Source: Haloterrigena salifodinae
Lineage (GTDB): Archaea > Halobacteriota > Halobacteria > Halobacteriales > Natrialbaceae
Assembly: GCF_003977755.1 (NCBI RefSeq)
Contig: NZ_RQWN01000001.1
Span: 698,995-762,994 of the forward strand
Direction: 5' to 3'
Length of the DNA stretch: 64,000 bases
Below, in pieces: positions 9,081-17,388 of this stretch. Within the stretch, counting starts at the first letter, position 1; the number at the start of each line of letters is the position of its first letter. The notes beneath the pieces were generated by a model. The model was not told the origin of the DNA. It was given only the letters and a program-made list of their open reading frames with translations, and did no database searches. Made by a program: the position numbers and the translations under genes.

Positions 9081-9659
9081 ATGACACGAACACCGACGCG
9101 ACGCCAGTACCTCACCGCAAGCGCTGTGGCCGGAGTCGCCGCGATCGCCGGCTGTGGCGGCGACTCAAACGAAGACGAAGGACCCGACGAGAACGAGACC
9201 GACGACGAACCCGTCGAGAACGTCAACTACTCGGATCCGGAGGGCGAGCTCGCGTTCGTCGACCCGCAAGACGGCGCCGAGGTCTCGAACCCCGTCGGAA
9301 TCGAAATGGAGGTCGAGAACTTCGAACTACAGCCGGTTGGCGAGGATACGACGCCCGAGAACGGGGCCGGACACCTCCACGTGATCGTCGACGAAGGCTG
9401 TGTCGAACCGGAGTACGTGATTCCCCTGGAAGACGGCTTTTACCACCTCTCGGACGGCGAACTCGAGACCGAACTCGAACTCGAGCCGGGGGATCACGAC
9501 CTCTGTGCCCAGGCCGGTGACGCCCAGCACAACGCCTACGACATGACCGACGAGATCTCGATCACGGTCACCGAGGGCGACGGCGGGGAGAGCGGAAACG
9601 AGAGCGCGGACGGTAACGGGAACGAATCCGACGGCGAGAGCAACTCGAGCGACGAGTAA
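9081..9659 (+). CDS. lipoprotein with DUF4399-like domain
   Basis: 192-aa lipoprotein: Tat-like start (PTRRQYLTASAV), lipobox IAGC at about residue 25, acidic linker, then a domain of about 100 residues beginning LAFVDPQDGAEV. It has the hallmarks of DUF4399: GAGHLHVIVD, the segment YHLSDGELETELEL and the ending HDLCAQAGDAQHNAY. The domain is a small beta-sandwich of unknown function in bacteria and archaea. The C-terminal tail is Ser/Asn/Glu-rich with N-x-S sequons. It follows another lipoprotein on the same strand with a 303-nt gap, so probably has its own promoter. Confidence 0.82.
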   Translation: MTRTPTRRQYLTASAVAGVAAIAGCGGDSNEDEGPDENETDDEPVENVNYSDPEGELAFVDPQDGAEVSNPVGIEMEVENFELQPVGEDTTPENGAGHLHVIVDEGCVEPEYVIPLEDGFYHLSDGELETELELEPGDHDLCAQAGDAQHNAYDMTDEISITVTEGDGGESGNESADGNGNESDGESNSSDE

Positions 9660-9730
9660 TCGCCTTCGGAGCGTTGTGCAGTCGCTGGTGATGGGTAGCG
9701 CCGATAAAAGACGGGACAGTCGTGGACGAG

Positions 9731-10693
9731 TTAGCCGTGGATTCCCATCGCTTCAATCTGTTCCTGGTACCGATTCCGGATGGTCACTTCCGTGACCTGC
9801 GCGACGTCGGCGACCTCTCGCTGGGTCTTCTTCTCGTTACAGAGCAGCGAGGCGGCGTAGATCGCGGCGGCCGCGTAGCCGGTGGGCGACTTGCCCGAGA
9901 GGAGTCCTTCCTCGGCGGTCTTCTCGATGATCTCGTTGGCCTTGGTCTGGACTTCCTCGGAGAGTTCGAGTTCGGAACAGAAGCGGGGGACGTACTTTTT
10001 CGGGTCGACGGGGCGCATCTCGAGACCGAGTTCCTGCGAGATGTACCGATACGTGCGACCGATCTCTTTGCGTTCGACGCGAGAGACTTCCGAGATTTCC
10101 TCGAGGGAGCGCGGGATGCCTTCCTTCCGACAGGCGGCGTACAGCGCGGAGGTGGCCACGCCTTCGATCGAGCGGCCACGGATGAGGTCTTCTTTCAGTG
10201 CACGGCGATAGATGACTGAGGCGACCTCGCGGACGGACCGAGGGACCCCGAGCGCGGAGGCCATCCGGTCGATCTCGCTGAGCGCGAACTGTAGATTCCG
10301 CTCCCCGGCGTCTTTGGTACGGATGCGTTCCTGCCACTTGCGCAGTCGGTGCATCTGACTGCGCTTCTTCGAGGAGATGGAGCGACCGTAGGCGTCTTTG
10401 TCCTTCCAGTCGATGGTCGTCGTCAGTCCCTTGTCGTGCATCGTCTGGGTCGTCGGCGCGCCGACGCGGGACTTCTCCTGTCGCTCCTGATGATTGAACG
10501 CCCGCCACTCCGGGCCGGGGTCAATTTTTTCCTCCTCCACGACGAGCCCACAGTCTTCACAGATGAGCTCACCCCGGTCGGAGTCCTTTACGAGATTGTC
10601 CGATTCACACTCGGGGCAAGCGCGTACCCCTTCCTGATCCTCGGTCTCGTCCGTCTCACGCGTTCGCTCCCGCTGGCGGGTGGACCGTGTCAT
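9731..10693 (-). CDS. tfb: transcription initiation factor IIB (TFB)
   Basis: 320-aa archaeal TFB, which bridges TBP at the TATA box to RNA polymerase. The N-terminal zinc ribbon has CPEC (Cys26, Cys29) and CEDC (Cys45, Cys48). The B-reader/linker region includes [15 protein letters not shown] and [11 protein letters not shown]. Two cyclin-like repeats follow (about 115-205 and 215-305), the second with the HTH contacting BRE. Haloarchaea carry several tfb paralogues, so the number cannot be assigned. A TATA element at 10722-10729 fits its promoter. It is divergent from rnhA. Confidence 0.97.
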   Translation of the reverse strand: MTRSTRQRERTRETDETEDQEGVRACPECESDNLVKDSDRGELICEDCGLVVEEEKIDPGPEWRAFNHQERQEKSRVGAPTTQTMHDKGLTTTIDWKDKDAYGRSISSKKRSQMHRLRKWQERIRTKDAGERNLQFALSEIDRMASALGVPRSVREVASVIYRRALKEDLIRGRSIEGVATSALYAACRKEGIPRSLEEISEVSRVERKEIGRTYRYISQELGLEMRPVDPKKYVPRFCSELELSEEVQTKANEIIEKTAEEGLLSGKSPTGYAAAAIYAASLLCNEKKTQREVADVAQVTEVTIRNRYQEQIEAMGIHG

Positions 10694-10721
10694 CGCACTT
10701 TTATAGTAGTATCACCATCGC

Positions 10722-10729
10722 ATATAAAT
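10722..10729 (-). promoter_or_regulatory. TATA box of the tfb gene
   Basis: ATTTATAT on the minus strand lies about 33 nt before the tfb ATG at 10693, implying a leader of a few nucleotides. A second TATA-like element (10700-10707) is too close to the start to initiate upstream of it. Confidence 0.5.
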
Positions 10730-10855
10730 CCTTGGACGGTGTTTTCCGCCACTGAGGAATATCTGTCGATATCGGGGACTACAGCGCTTCAGAAGCGATG
10801 TTTACGATTTGATACCGGAAAGACTTTATCCGATTCCAGCGGACATCGGCAACGA

Positions 10856-11449
10856 ATGCCGGTCATCGAGTGCGACGTCGAGACGGCTCGAGCACGACTC
10901 GAGGAAGCAGGGGTGTCGGTCGAGTCCGGAAACACGGATCACGAGCGTTGGCGGGCGAGCCGCGGCTCTGCGACGGCCGTTGCCTACGACGAGAAGGTCG
11001 TCATCCAGGGATCGAACCCGCGGGATCTCGAGGCGCTGTTGCGCGAGAGCAGCGGTCGCGCGCACGTCTACTTCGACGGCGGCTCGCGCGGGAACCCCGG
11101 CCCGGCCGCGATCGGCTGGGTGATCGTCACCGGCGACGGGATCGTCGCCGAGGACGGCGAGACGATCGGAACGGCGACCAACAATCAGGCCGAGTACGAG
11201 GCGCTGATCGCGGGCCTCGAGGCCGCTCGCGACTACGGCTACGACGAGGTCCACGTCCGCGGCGACTCCGAACTAATCGTCAAGCAGGTCCGCGGCGAGT
11301 ACGACACCAACAATCCCGAACTCCGCGAAAAGCGCGTCACCGTTCACGAACTGCTCGGCCCATTCGACGAATGGACTCTCGAGTACGTCCCGCGCGAGGT
11401 CAACGACCGCGCGGACGGGCTCGTGAACGAGGCCCTCGACGAGGCCTGA
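10856..11449 (+). CDS. rnhA: ribonuclease HI
   Basis: 197-aa RNase HI that cleaves RNA in RNA-DNA hybrids. After an N-terminal extension of about 65 residues typical of haloarchaeal versions comes the catalytic fold: VYFDGGSRGNPGP (Asp74), NNQAEYEAL (Glu113), RGDSEL (Asp137) and NDRAD (Asp187), a complete DEDD set. It belongs to the archaeal/reverse-transcriptase-like type lacking the basic protrusion. A TATA element (CTTTATC, 10824-10830) at leaderless spacing supports the ATG at 10856. The next gene downstream is the usual haloarchaeal RnhA operon protein. Confidence 0.95.
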   Translation: MPVIECDVETARARLEEAGVSVESGNTDHERWRASRGSATAVAYDEKVVIQGSNPRDLEALLRESSGRAHVYFDGGSRGNPGPAAIGWVIVTGDGIVAEDGETIGTATNNQAEYEALIAGLEAARDYGYDEVHVRGDSELIVKQVRGEYDTNNPELREKRVTVHELLGPFDEWTLEYVPREVNDRADGLVNEALDEA

Positions 11450-11516
11450 GCCGGCCCGTCCGGCCGGCCGGCGCGGATCGGCAAGGGAAAAAGTCCTCGA
11501 GGCCGTACGGATCGGT

Positions 11517-12155
11517 ATGACTGACTCGAACGAATCGCTTGCCGAAACCGGCGCCGACTCCGAGGACGGAGCCGGCGACCTTGAGACCACGGAACTTCCT
11601 GCTGACATCGTCGACGAGGCCGAACGGCTCACGCGGATCGCACGCGAGACGCCCGACGAGAACGAGGCCGAAGCGCGCAGGGAGCGGCGCGCGACGCTTC
11701 TCTCCGAGTACAATTTCACCGCCCGGGTTCGCGACGACGACGGCGGCGACACCCTCGTCCTCCATCCCGCGGAGTGGCACGACAGTGAACAGGGCGTCAT
11801 CCGGACCGACCGAATCGCCGACCTCTCGCGCGCGGTCGAAATCCCCCTCGAGGGAACGGGCGATCCGGACGATTGGAACGACGTCGCGGCGCGCAACCGG
11901 GAACTTGTCGAGCGCGTCCGCGAGAACCACGGCGACGTCCACGGTGACAACGCCGCGACGCTCGCCGATTTCGCGAGCAACCACTACGCGAAGCCGATCG
12001 AGGAGCTCACGGACGCGGAGCTCCGGGAGTTCCGTACCGAGTACTTCGTGAGAAATGCGTGGCCGTCCGCCGAACAGCGGGACGCGATCGCGGAATCGAT
12101 CGAGCTGATCTCCGAGACGGCCGATCGTTCGGTCCCCGACCGTCGGGGCCGATAA
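11517..12155 (+). CDS. RnhA operon protein (conserved haloarchaeal, DUF7108-like)
   Basis: 212-aa acidic, helical soluble protein 67 nt downstream of rnhA on the same strand. I recognise it as the conserved protein that commonly follows rnhA in haloarchaea. There is a charged N-terminus, a central strand-rich part (TLVLHPAEWHD) and a C-terminal segment with ADFASNHYAKPIEELT and EYFVRNAWPSAEQR. No catalytic motif is evident. The gene neighbourhood suggests a link to RNA/DNA-hybrid metabolism, but nothing in the sequence proves it. Confidence 0.85.
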   Translation: MTDSNESLAETGADSEDGAGDLETTELPADIVDEAERLTRIARETPDENEAEARRERRATLLSEYNFTARVRDDDGGDTLVLHPAEWHDSEQGVIRTDRIADLSRAVEIPLEGTGDPDDWNDVAARNRELVERVRENHGDVHGDNAATLADFASNHYAKPIEELTDAELREFRTEYFVRNAWPSAEQRDAIAESIELISETADRSVPDRRGR

Positions 12156-12194
12156 CCGCAACGAGTGGTTCTGGTGGAATCGCAGCCGCGGTCG

Positions 12195-12554
12195 TTAGTA
12201 GCTGTTCTCGACGATGTCGCGGATCTCGTCGGCGCGCTCGTCGTCAGTGACGATCTTCGAGAGCGACCACTGGACGCCGTCAAGGACGGCGTCGTAGCCG
12301 TCGTCGGTCAGCGAGTACTGGTTGGTTCGCTTGTCGAGTTCGCTCTTCTCGACCAGCCCGAGGTCGACGAGTTCGTCGAGGTTCGGGTAGAGACGCCCGT
12401 GGTTTACTTCCGTTCCGTAGTAGTCCTCGAGTTCGCGCTTGATCGCCAGGCCGTACATCGGCTCTTTGGCCAGGATCGTGAGGATGTTGGTCTGGAACGC
12501 GGTGAGTTCGCGTGCAATACTCTGTTCGCCGGTGATTGATTGTGCCTCTGACAT
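12195..12554 (-). CDS. PadR-family transcriptional regulator
   Basis: 119-aa winged-helix protein of the PadR type: FQTNILTILAKEPMYGLAIKRELE, then NHGRLYPNLDELVDLGLVEK and the wing NQYSLTDDGYDAV. It binds DNA as a dimer, usually as a repressor. The ATG at 12554 is embedded in an inverted repeat (TGACAT-N10-ATGTCA, 12549-12570) located between its TATA box and coding region, so it probably represses itself. It is divergent from pyrophosphatase ppa, which might be another target. The inducing signal is unknown. Confidence 0.93.
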   Translation of the reverse strand: MSEAQSITGEQSIARELTAFQTNILTILAKEPMYGLAIKRELEDYYGTEVNHGRLYPNLDELVDLGLVEKSELDKRTNQYSLTDDGYDAVLDGVQWSLSKIVTDDERADEIRDIVENSY

Positions 12555-12583
12555 ACTTGTGCAAATGTCACCAGACTATTTAA
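12549..12583 (-). promoter_or_regulatory. padR promoter with start-overlapping inverted repeat
   Basis: TTAAATAG on the minus strand (12576-12583) is 22-29 nt before the ATG. TGACAT (12549-12554) and ATGTCA (12565-12570) form a perfect 6-bp inverted repeat with a 10-nt spacer that includes the start codon. This is the expected layout for an autorepressor site. Confidence 0.6.
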
Positions 12584-12758
12584 GACTTGTCAACTAATCC
12601 CTCGTATGCGCGATCGGCAGCTAGCCGATCGACTCTGCGACCGCCGGACACTGGTGGGTCTTGTCCGGATCTCATGTCGTGTATCTGGCAACCGTCGTCT
12701 ACAATGTGACACTCGATTACGAAAGTACTTTTTGATCCACCGATGGAGTCTCCGGTAC

Positions 12759-13289
12759 ATGGTCAACCTCTGGGAAGACCTCGAGACCGGACCGAATCCG
12801 CCAGAAGAGATCTACGCCGTCGTGGAGTGTCTCAAGGGCGAGCGAAACAAGTACGAGTACGAGAAGGACATCCCGGGCGTCGTCCTCGACCGCGTGCTCC
12901 ACAGTAACGTCCACTATCCGAGTGACTACGGCTTCATCCCGCAGTCGTACTACGACGACGAGGACCCCTTCGACGTGCTCGTCCTCGTCGAGGATCAGAC
13001 GTTCCCCGGCTGCGTCATCGAAGCTCGCCCCGTCGCACTGATGAAGATGGACGACGACGGCGAGCAGGACGACAAGGTCATCGCGGTCCCCAGCGAGGAT
13101 CCGCGCTACGACCACATCGAAAATCTCGACGACATCCCCCAGCAGCAACTCGACGAGATCGACGAGTTCTTCGCGACCTACAAGAACTTGGAGGAAGGCA
13201 AGGAAGTCGAGACGCAGGGCTGGGAGGACAAGCAGGCCGCCTACGACGCGATCGAACACGCACAGGAGCTCTACGAGGAGAACTTCTAG
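12759..13289 (+). CDS. ppa: inorganic pyrophosphatase (family I)
   Basis: 176-aa soluble pyrophosphatase that hydrolyses PPi to phosphate and so drives biosynthetic reactions. Family I motifs are clear: ERNKYEYEKD near the N-terminus, HYPSDYGFIPQSY, the metal-binding DEDPFDVLVL, and a C-terminal helix with GWEDKQAA. Length matches hexameric archaeal/bacterial enzymes. The ATG at 12759 has a TATA-like AGTACTTTTT about 25-34 nt upstream. Many upstream in-frame codons read through, but they lack family similarity. Confidence 0.97.
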   Translation: MVNLWEDLETGPNPPEEIYAVVECLKGERNKYEYEKDIPGVVLDRVLHSNVHYPSDYGFIPQSYYDDEDPFDVLVLVEDQTFPGCVIEARPVALMKMDDDGEQDDKVIAVPSEDPRYDHIENLDDIPQQQLDEIDEFFATYKNLEEGKEVETQGWEDKQAAYDAIEHAQELYEENF

Positions 13290-13445
13290 TCGTTCCCGCG
13301 GCTCGCCACGCCGTTTTTTCGCGCTGCCAACGACAGTTCCACCAGCGGTCGCTCCCGGATTCGCGCGAGTTATGTTCGTCCGCGCGGCTCATGCATTATG
13401 AGCATGGGTAATTTTATCCCCCTCGCAGCGGTACGTCTATTCGTC

Positions 13446-13577
13446 ATGGCAGCCACCAACCCGTCCGCGCGAACGTCCGACGACGACGCCGACGTCCCCG
13501 AGTCCGGCGTCGGTATGGCCCACCTGACGGTCGTTCCCGAGAACTTCGATCCGGCCGAGAGCGACGAGGACGAGTAA
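13446..13577 (+). CDS. 43-aa hypothetical acidic microprotein
   Basis: Short frame from ATG 13446 to TAA 13577, encoding an N-terminal Ser/Asp-rich stretch and the ordered-looking segment VGMAHLTVVPENFDPAE. Codon third positions are G/C-rich like those of real genes here. A second in-frame ATG at 13398 would give 59 residues, but that added part covers an AT-rich TAATTTTAT element about 35 nt before 13446 that looks like a promoter. No known domain. It lies between ppa and the phosphodiesterase-like gene. Confidence 0.5.
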   Translation: MAATNPSARTSDDDADVPESGVGMAHLTVVPENFDPAESDEDE

Positions 13578-13754
13578 GCCGCCGCGCTCGTCGCAGGCCT
13601 CGAGTCAGTCGTTCGAGCGGTCGTTACATCGTCGTCCGGGACCGAAGCCGTCCCGCCGTCGGTGCCGTACGGTCCCACGTGAACTAGTGTCAGTTCTTCT
13701 CAACACAGTGTCTCGAAACGAAGGTTCTTGTATGCGGTCGAACTACCCACGCCT

Positions 13755-15098
13755 ATGGGTCTGTTCGATCGACTGCGGGGCGACGATGCCCCCCGTGTCG
13801 CGTTTATTGGGGTCGATGGCGTGCCGTATAGTCTCCTCTCGGAGAACGAAGAACTGTTCCCGAACTTCGCCGCGATCGCCGACGAAGGGACGGCCGGCGA
13901 GATCTCGAGCATCGTTCCGCCCGAGTCCAGCGCCTGCTGGCCGTCGCTGACGACCGGGGTCAACCCCGGAGAGACCGGCGTCTACGGCTTTCAGGACCGC
14001 GAGGTCGGCACCTACGACACCTACGTCCCGATGGGACGTGAGGTCCAGGCCGACCGCGTCTGGGACCGCGTCCAGGAGGACGGCCGTAAGGCGACGGTGA
14101 TGAACGTTCCCGTCACCTTCCCGCCCCAGCGCAACGTCCAGCGGATGGTCTCCGGATTCCTCTCGCCCGGGCTGGAGAAGGCGGCCTACCCTGACGACGT
14201 CCGCGACTATCTCGAGACGCTGGACTACCGGATCGACGTCAATCCGAAACTCGGCCACCAAGAGGACAAATCGGAGTTCATCGAGGACGCCCACGCGACG
14301 GTCGACGCGCGCTTCGAGGCCTTCAAACACTACATCGAGGAGGACGACTGGGACCTCTTCTTCGGCGTCTTCATGACGACCGACCGGGTCAACCACTTCC
14401 TCTTTAAGGACTACGAGCGCGACGGCGAGTACAAGGACGAGTTCATCGAGTTCTACCAGAAGGTCGACGACTACATCGGTCGACTCCGCGACGCGCTGCC
14501 CGAGGACGTCACCATGATCGTCGCCTCCGACCACGGCTTCACCAGCCTCGACTACGAGGTGCACTTCAACGAGTGGCTCCGGGAGGAGGGCTGGCTCTCC
14601 TTCAAGACCGACGACCCCGAGGAACTGGGCGATATCGCCGACGATACCAAGGCCTACTCGTTCATCCCGGGTCGGTTCTACATCAACCTCGAGGGCCGGG
14701 AACCGCGCGGTTCCGTCCCCGAGGACGAGTACGACGAGGTTCGCGACCAGCTCAAGGCCGATCTGGAAGCGCTCGAGGGCCCCAACGGCAACAAGGTCGT
14801 CGAACGCGTCGTCGAGAAGGAGGAAGCCTTCCGCGGCGACCACGACGACATCGCGCCGGACCTGGTCGCGATCCCGAACAAAGGCTTCGACCTGAAGTCC
14901 GGTTTCAAGGCCGATTCGGACATCTTCACGAGCGGTCCGCGAAACGGCATGCACAGCTTCGACAACACGTCGCTGTACATGGACACGCCCGAAGCCACGA
15001 TCGGCGACGCCGACCTCTTCGACATCACGCCGACCATCCTCGACCTCCTCGAGGTCGACTACGGCCGCGGCGAGTTTGACGGCGCGAGCCTGCTGTAG
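13755..15098 (+). CDS. alkaline-phosphatase-superfamily phosphodiesterase/nucleotide pyrophosphatase-like protein
   Basis: 447-aa metal-dependent hydrolase of the type I phosphodiesterase/nucleotide pyrophosphatase group. Visible elements are AFIGVDGVPYSLL (first metal Asp), the nucleophile region PPESSACWPSLTTG, the helix MTTDRVNHFLF with a metal-type Asp/His, MIVASDHGFT (Asp-His metal pair), and a C-terminal NGMHSFDNTSLY His. There is no signal peptide, so it is probably cytoplasmic. The substrate is unknown; related archaeal proteins hydrolyse phosphodiester or phosphonate bonds. The start at 13755 (MGLFDRL) follows the family; an upstream ATG at 13728 adds nine residues. Confidence 0.88.
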   Translation: MGLFDRLRGDDAPRVAFIGVDGVPYSLLSENEELFPNFAAIADEGTAGEISSIVPPESSACWPSLTTGVNPGETGVYGFQDREVGTYDTYVPMGREVQADRVWDRVQEDGRKATVMNVPVTFPPQRNVQRMVSGFLSPGLEKAAYPDDVRDYLETLDYRIDVNPKLGHQEDKSEFIEDAHATVDARFEAFKHYIEEDDWDLFFGVFMTTDRVNHFLFKDYERDGEYKDEFIEFYQKVDDYIGRLRDALPEDVTMIVASDHGFTSLDYEVHFNEWLREEGWLSFKTDDPEELGDIADDTKAYSFIPGRFYINLEGREPRGSVPEDEYDEVRDQLKADLEALEGPNGNKVVERVVEKEEAFRGDHDDIAPDLVAIPNKGFDLKSGFKADSDIFTSGPRNGMHSFDNTSLYMDTPEATIGDADLFDITPTILDLLEVDYGRGEFDGASLL

Positions 15099-15179
15099 GT
15101 CCGCGGCGTCGCGCTCGAGTCCGTCCGGATTCCGAACCCAATTCGAGGCCGTTTTCTGCCCGGCAACGAACCGACGGGC

Positions 15180-15593
15180 ATGGAAGAAGTCATCCGCGCC
15201 AGCGGTCACGAGAACGTCTCCGCGGAGCACGCGAGCACGTTCGAGGTAACGACCGACGACTATCTCACTCCCGCTGGGGACTGCATCCTCGCCGTTGAGG
15301 CCGACCGTGCGCCCGCTGACTTCGATCCCGAGTTCGTCGAGGCCTGCCGGGACCGCGAGGCCACGATCGCGTTCACGATCGACGCAGGCGGCTGTACGGA
15401 GACCGTCGAGGGGCGCGGCGATCCCGACCTCGAATTCACCAACGAGCGCAGCGCAGTCGGACGGACGAGCGACTACGCCGACGACCGGACGATCATGAAC
15501 GGCGCCGAGTTCGCGGCCGAGGGGTTCGACCGCGAACTCGTCGACGCGCTGGCCGACGGCGCCGAGGTAACGGTGACGATCAGCGTCGAGTGA
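15180..15593 (+). CDS. DUF371 family protein
   Basis: 137-aa archaeal protein of DUF371, recognised by its opening ASGHENVSAEHASTFEVTTD, followed by YLTPAGDCILAV and the closing FAAEGFDRELVDAL. It is a compact beta-rich cytoplasmic protein found widely in Euryarchaeota. Function is not known. The gene is a probable single transcription unit 81 nt after the phosphodiesterase-like gene. Confidence 0.87.
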   Translation: MEEVIRASGHENVSAEHASTFEVTTDDYLTPAGDCILAVEADRAPADFDPEFVEACRDREATIAFTIDAGGCTETVEGRGDPDLEFTNERSAVGRTSDYADDRTIMNGAEFAAEGFDRELVDALADGAEVTVTISVE

Positions 15594-15665
15594 GTCGGTC
15601 GCGATAGCGTCTCGGAAGGCACCGGTATAGTTATAATGGCTTGACACTATCTCGCAGACGAACGA

Positions 15666-16151
15666 ATGCCGGATTTCCTTCCGATCGCTTTCGCGCTGCT
15701 TTTCGCATACGTGGTGCTCGTTCCCGCTCTCGTTCTGGCACACGAACTCGCTCACGCCGCGATGGGACTCGCATTGCTTCCGGGGGAGCTGCGGGTCACG
15801 ATCGGCACCGACCCTCGCTGGGAGGCGACCCTCGGCCGACTCGAGATCAGGGTCGATCCCGCCGGCTGGCGATCGTGGTGGCCCGGGTTCTATCGATCGG
15901 CGGCGACGCCCGCGGGATACAGAGGCGCGGCGATCGCGCTGATCGGACCGATCAGTTCGCTCGGCTTCGCAGCGGGCTTGCTCGGTACCGCGTCGATAGC
16001 GACCGACGCGGTCGTCTGTCGAGCCGGGGTGTACTGGGCGTTCGTTCAGGCCGTGGCGACGGCCGTTCCGGTGACCTATCCCGACTGGCTGCCGGCCTAC
16101 AGTGGTCATCCCAGCGACGGGAAGCGAACGATCCGTTATTTGCGGGAATGA
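15666..16151 (+). CDS. M50-like intramembrane metalloprotease candidate
   Basis: 161-aa integral membrane protein with an HExxH motif inside the first hydrophobic helix (LAHELAHAAMG, about residues 24-34), as in site-2 proteases of family M50. Two more hydrophobic segments follow (AAIALIGPISSLGFAAG and AGVYWAFVQAVATAVPV), and near the end HPSDGKRTIRYL resembles the Asp-Gly motif that supplies the third zinc ligand. It is much shorter than classical S2P and has no PDZ domain, resembling minimal M50-type proteins. Proteolytic function and substrate remain inference. Confidence 0.75.
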   Translation: MPDFLPIAFALLFAYVVLVPALVLAHELAHAAMGLALLPGELRVTIGTDPRWEATLGRLEIRVDPAGWRSWWPGFYRSAATPAGYRGAAIALIGPISSLGFAAGLLGTASIATDAVVCRAGVYWAFVQAVATAVPVTYPDWLPAYSGHPSDGKRTIRYLRE

Positions 16152-16230
16152 ACCGACGGGCCATGTCACGATTGATCTCGAGCGTCGCGAATCCGGTATG
16201 TAAACGTATCGCCGGAACGTACCCAGGCGT

Positions 16231-17043
16231 ATGAGCGAGGACGACGAGCCCGCCGTCAACATCAGCGGCGGCGTCGAGGGCGGCGGCGCTGCGACCGAGT
16301 TCGACCCGGCGACGGCCGACACCCGCGCGGAGGAAATCGTCGACCGTCTTGGAGAACTGTATTGGCAGAAAACGTATGGCGGACAGGACGCTTTCACCTG
16401 CCTCGTCCGCACGATCCTGAGTCAGAACACCAGCGACAAGGCGAGCCAGCCGGCTCACGACGCGCTGATCGACAGGTATGACGGGCCTGCTGTTGACCTC
16501 GCCGAGTCGCTTGCAGCGGCCGAGCAGTCTCGCCTCGCGGAGACGATCAGTTCCGCGGGCCTCTACAACCAGAAATCGGAGGTGCTGATCCGAACCGCCG
16601 AGTGGGTCCTCGAGAAGTTCGGCTCCGCCGCGGCGTTCGACGCGTTCGTCAAGGACAAGGAGCCCGCCGAGGTCCGCGACACGCTCCTTTCGGTTCGCGG
16701 CGTCGGGCCGAAGACCGCCGACTGCGTCCTGCTGTTCGCGGGCGGCCGCAGCGGCGTTTTCCCCGTTGACACGCACGTCCACCGGATCTACCGCCGCACG
16801 GGCATCGCGCCCGCGGACGCCGACCACGAGGGCGTTCGCGCGGTGCTCGAGCGCGAGGTGCCCGCCGCCAAGTGCGGCTTCGGCCACACCGCGACGATCC
16901 AGTTCGGTCGGGAGTACTGCACGGCGCGCAAGCCAGCCTGTCTCGAGGATCCCGACGCCTGCCCGATGGCCGACGTGTGCGATCAGGTGGGCGTCTACCC
17001 CGCGACGAGCGAGGTCGTCGATCCCGCAGCGACGCTCGAGTAA
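16231..17043 (+). CDS. nth: endonuclease III (DNA glycosylase/AP lyase)
   Basis: 270-aa base-excision repair enzyme that removes oxidised pyrimidines and nicks AP sites. Helix-hairpin-helix LLSVRGVGPKTADCVLL contains the catalytic Lys, and VFPVDTHVHRI the catalytic Asp. The C-terminal iron-sulphur cluster Cys residues follow CTARKPAC, then C and CPMADVC. Spacing is C-x6-C-x6-C-x5-C, whereas the classical pattern is C-x6-C-x2-C-x5-C, so there is a four-residue insertion in the cluster loop. The N-terminal acidic extension of about 35 residues is a halophilic addition. Confidence 0.94.
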   Translation: MSEDDEPAVNISGGVEGGGAATEFDPATADTRAEEIVDRLGELYWQKTYGGQDAFTCLVRTILSQNTSDKASQPAHDALIDRYDGPAVDLAESLAAAEQSRLAETISSAGLYNQKSEVLIRTAEWVLEKFGSAAAFDAFVKDKEPAEVRDTLLSVRGVGPKTADCVLLFAGGRSGVFPVDTHVHRIYRRTGIAPADADHEGVRAVLEREVPAAKCGFGHTATIQFGREYCTARKPACLEDPDACPMADVCDQVGVYPATSEVVDPAATLE

Positions 17044-17119
17044 CGACCCGCGACGATCCGCTTCGCGTCAGCGTCTTCCGGTCGTCGCGTGGACGGCGCT
17101 GCGCCAATCGCTCGATTCG

Positions 17120-17215
17120 ATGGTGAGCGTCGTCTCGATGTTCCTCGTTCTGATTTCGATCGTCGCGATCATCGCGGCGACCGTCGCGACGAACCTCGAG
17201 TGGCTCTCGAAATAG
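17120..17215 (+). CDS. 31-aa single-span membrane microprotein (tentative)
   Basis: ATG at 17120 to TAG at 17215 encodes a near-continuous hydrophobic helix (FLVLISIVAIIAATVATN) capped by a short polar end (LEWLSK). That is the layout of a one-span membrane microprotein. It begins 76 nt after nth on the same strand. Codons have normal G/C-rich third positions. The antisense frame in this stretch has no family resemblance. It is short enough that chance cannot be excluded. Confidence 0.42.
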   Translation: MVSVVSMFLVLISIVAIIAATVATNLEWLSK

Positions 17216-17344
17216 CTCTCCTGATCGACTCCCGCGGCTCGCGATTTCTTGCGATTCGGACGGGCTTGAGGAGTCATTACTGAACCTACTGAACCGAAAC
17301 AGCCGCCGGAATCTCGCGAAAACAGCCGGTAGCAGTGCGGCGGC

Positions 17345-17388
17345 CGACTCGAGCGCTCGCCGTTTTTTCGAGGCGAGCGCTCGAGTCG
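17345..17388. repeat. 17-bp perfect inverted repeat with T-rich loop
   Basis: Arms 17345-17361 (CGACTCGAGCGCTCGCC) and 17372-17388 are exact reverse complements. The 10-nt loop contains six consecutive T. This is the longest perfect stem I found in the window. It could be a terminator, a structured RNA or a protein-binding site. Confidence 0.75.

Noticed and set aside
13743-16412. Minus-strand open frame of 889 codons
   Set aside because: It lies antisense to the phosphodiesterase-like, DUF371 and M50-like genes and into nth. Its translation is Val/Asp/Arg-rich without domains. High GC removes stop codons in this antisense frame, which explains its length.
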